NCBI GenBank assembly: GCA_017407885.1
Contig: JAFQVU010000032.1
Location: forward strand, 1 to 8,975
DNA length: 8,975 nt
DNA from: Clostridia bacterium
Lineage (GTDB): Bacteria > Bacillota_A > Clostridia > Oscillospirales > CAG-272
Direction of reading: 5' to 3'
The first letter of the stretch is position 1, and each line of letters opens with the position of its first letter. The notes beneath the pieces are model-generated. The model did no database searches, was not told the DNA's origin, and worked only from the letters and a program-made list of their open reading frames with translations. Of the stretch, positions 7,786-8,975 are shown one piece after another. Position numbers and translations under genes: made by a program.

Positions 7786-7786
7786 T
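7759..7786. repeat. 12-bp perfect inverted repeat built from two facing DnaA-box-like sites
   Basis: ATTTTCCACAAC (7759-7770) and GTTGTGGAAAAT (7775-7786) are exact reverse complements around a four-base TGCG spacer. There is no T-tract after the repeat, so it is not a typical terminator. It may be a double protein-binding site or may form a cruciform or RNA hairpin. Confidence 0.85.
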
Positions 7787-7883
7787 TCCGCCCGCCGTTG
7801 GTAAATTTGATACAGCAGAACGTAATTTTAAAAAATTGAATGCAACTCCTCAACAAAAAAACACACATAAAGGAGACCACACC

Positions 7884-8108
7884 ATGAAAAACCAAAAGAA
7901 TATCCCCGTTCGCATGGCGGACGACCTGCTTGAAAAGCTATACTACGTCGCAAACAGCGAGGGACGGACGCTGAATAACCAGATACTCCTCATGGCACGC
8001 AACGCCGTGGCGTATTTTGAGAAAACCAAGGGCAAAATAACCCCAGACAAAATAAAAACCGTGCGCGAAGCAATGGAAAAGGAAATCGGCACAGCGGAAA
8101 ACGAGTGA
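7884..8108 (+). CDS. Small ribbon-helix-helix (Arc/MetJ-type) DNA-binding protein
   Basis: The 74-residue product starts at an ATG preceded by AAAGGAG (7869-7875). It reads as an Arc-type ribbon-helix-helix protein: a short N-terminal strand NIPVRM (6-11), helix A of about ADDLLEKLYYVANSEG (12-27), the turn residues RTLNNQ, and helix B up to about residue 48 (ILLMARNAVAYFEK). A charged tail follows (50-74). Such proteins bind DNA as dimers through the paired strands and are often repressors, antitoxins or nucleoid/plasmid proteins. No toxin gene lies beside it: the next gene is a metabolic enzyme 239 bases away. The frame is open upstream to 7593, but that would overlap comM and the DnaA-box region and has no ribosome site. 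Target and function are unknown. It may bind the repeats just upstream, but this is inference from position only. Confidence 0.8.
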   Translation: MKNQKNIPVRMADDLLEKLYYVANSEGRTLNNQILLMARNAVAYFEKTKGKITPDKIKTVREAMEKEIGTAENE

Positions 8109-8209
8109 AAATCTGCCGTTTCGCCGCCAATGTGACCTTTTTTCTGTTATATTCCTTATAATATATAAAAACATTCCAAAATTGTTCACAACTTTCATCA
8201 TTTTTCATC

Positions 8210-8238
8210 TTTACATTTCGCAAAATGTGCGGTATAAT
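8210..8238 (+). promoter_or_regulatory. Strong sigma-A-type promoter of the pyruvate:ferredoxin oxidoreductase gene
   Basis: TTTACA (8210-8215) and the perfect TATAAT (8233-8238) are 17 bases apart. Transcription should start near 8245, giving a leader of about 100 bases. The quality fits an abundant central-metabolism enzyme. A second TATAAT at 8157-8162 lacks a recognisable -35. Confidence 0.8.
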
Positions 8239-8277
8239 ATTATCGTGGCGTTACTGCGCCTTCCTTTTCGTGTGCCT

Positions 8278-8300
8278 AAACATGAAAATTTGGCATGTTT
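8278..8300. repeat. Inverted repeat in the oxidoreductase leader
   Basis: AAACATG (8278-8284) and CATGTTT (8294-8300) are exact reverse complements with a nine-base spacer. They lie downstream of the predicted start and 33 bases before the ribosome site. They could be a repressor operator or a small RNA hairpin. No known regulator motif (for example Rex) is recognised. Confidence 0.4.
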
Positions 8301-8317
8301 CGCATAAAAATGTCTAA

Positions 8318-8975
<658 letters not shown>

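Noticed and set aside
7593..7883. An upstream in-frame extension of the RHH gene
   Set aside because: It would overlap the end of comM and translate the DnaA-box region. The clear AAAGGAG site supports the start at 7884.
7616..7883. The region as the chromosomal origin oriC
   Set aside because: Not supported strongly enough: no dnaA, dnaN, rpmH or gyr genes nearby, and genes on both sides point the same way. Kept only as a finding to test.
8094..8144. A terminator after the RHH gene (GCGG...CCGC with a later T-run)
   Set aside because: The stem has an internal mismatch loop, overlaps the coding end, and the T-run comes more than a dozen bases later.
8183..8191. TTGTTCACA as a seventh DnaA box
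   Set aside because: A single one-mismatch site, 400 bases from the cluster and in AT-rich DNA, is easily chance.

Overview
The window looks like chromosomal core DNA from an anaerobic Firmicute of class Clostridia, probably a gut-type member of Oscillospirales or a related order. The reasons are moderate GC content with C/G-ending codons, strong AGGAGG/AAAGGA ribosome sites, a T-box leader on a tRNA-synthetase operon, a secreted protease with clostridial S-layer-homology-like repeats, and a single-chain pyruvate:ferredoxin oxidoreductase. The placement is inferred from gene content and style. No species can be named from the sequence. Every gene I accept lies on the + strand.

Layout: (1) 20-2032, a secreted S41-family peptidase-like protein with N-terminal SLH-like repeats. 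(2) 2088-2455, a promoter and a phenylalanine T-box leader ending in a conditional terminator. (3) 2456-5889, pheS and pheT, the two subunits of phenylalanyl-tRNA synthetase, closed by a strong intrinsic terminator at 5897-5929. (4) 5975-7615, comM/yifB, a Mg-chelatase-like AAA+ ATPase with its own promoter. (5) 7616-7883, a noncoding stretch holding six DnaA-box-like 9-mers, two of them arranged as a 12-bp perfect palindrome. (6) 7884-8108, a 74-residue ribbon-helix-helix (Arc-type) protein. (7) 8109-8347, a noncoding stretch with a near-consensus promoter and a small inverted repeat. (8) 8348 to the window end, the first 209 codons of pyruvate:ferredoxin oxidoreductase.

How the parts work together: the T-box leader should sense uncharged tRNA-Phe and let transcription continue into pheST only when phenylalanyl-tRNA runs low. 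Its specifier reads UUC, and its UGGU bulge fits an ACCA tRNA end. comM and the oxidoreductase appear to be independent transcription units with separate functions (DNA processing and central carbon metabolism). I do not see a multi-gene defence, mobile or biosynthetic system. The least explained part is the 7.6-7.9 kb intergenic region, where a DnaA-box cluster sits beside an orphan RHH gene with no dnaA or dnaN in view. That makes it a candidate DnaA-binding regulatory or titration locus, or less likely an origin.
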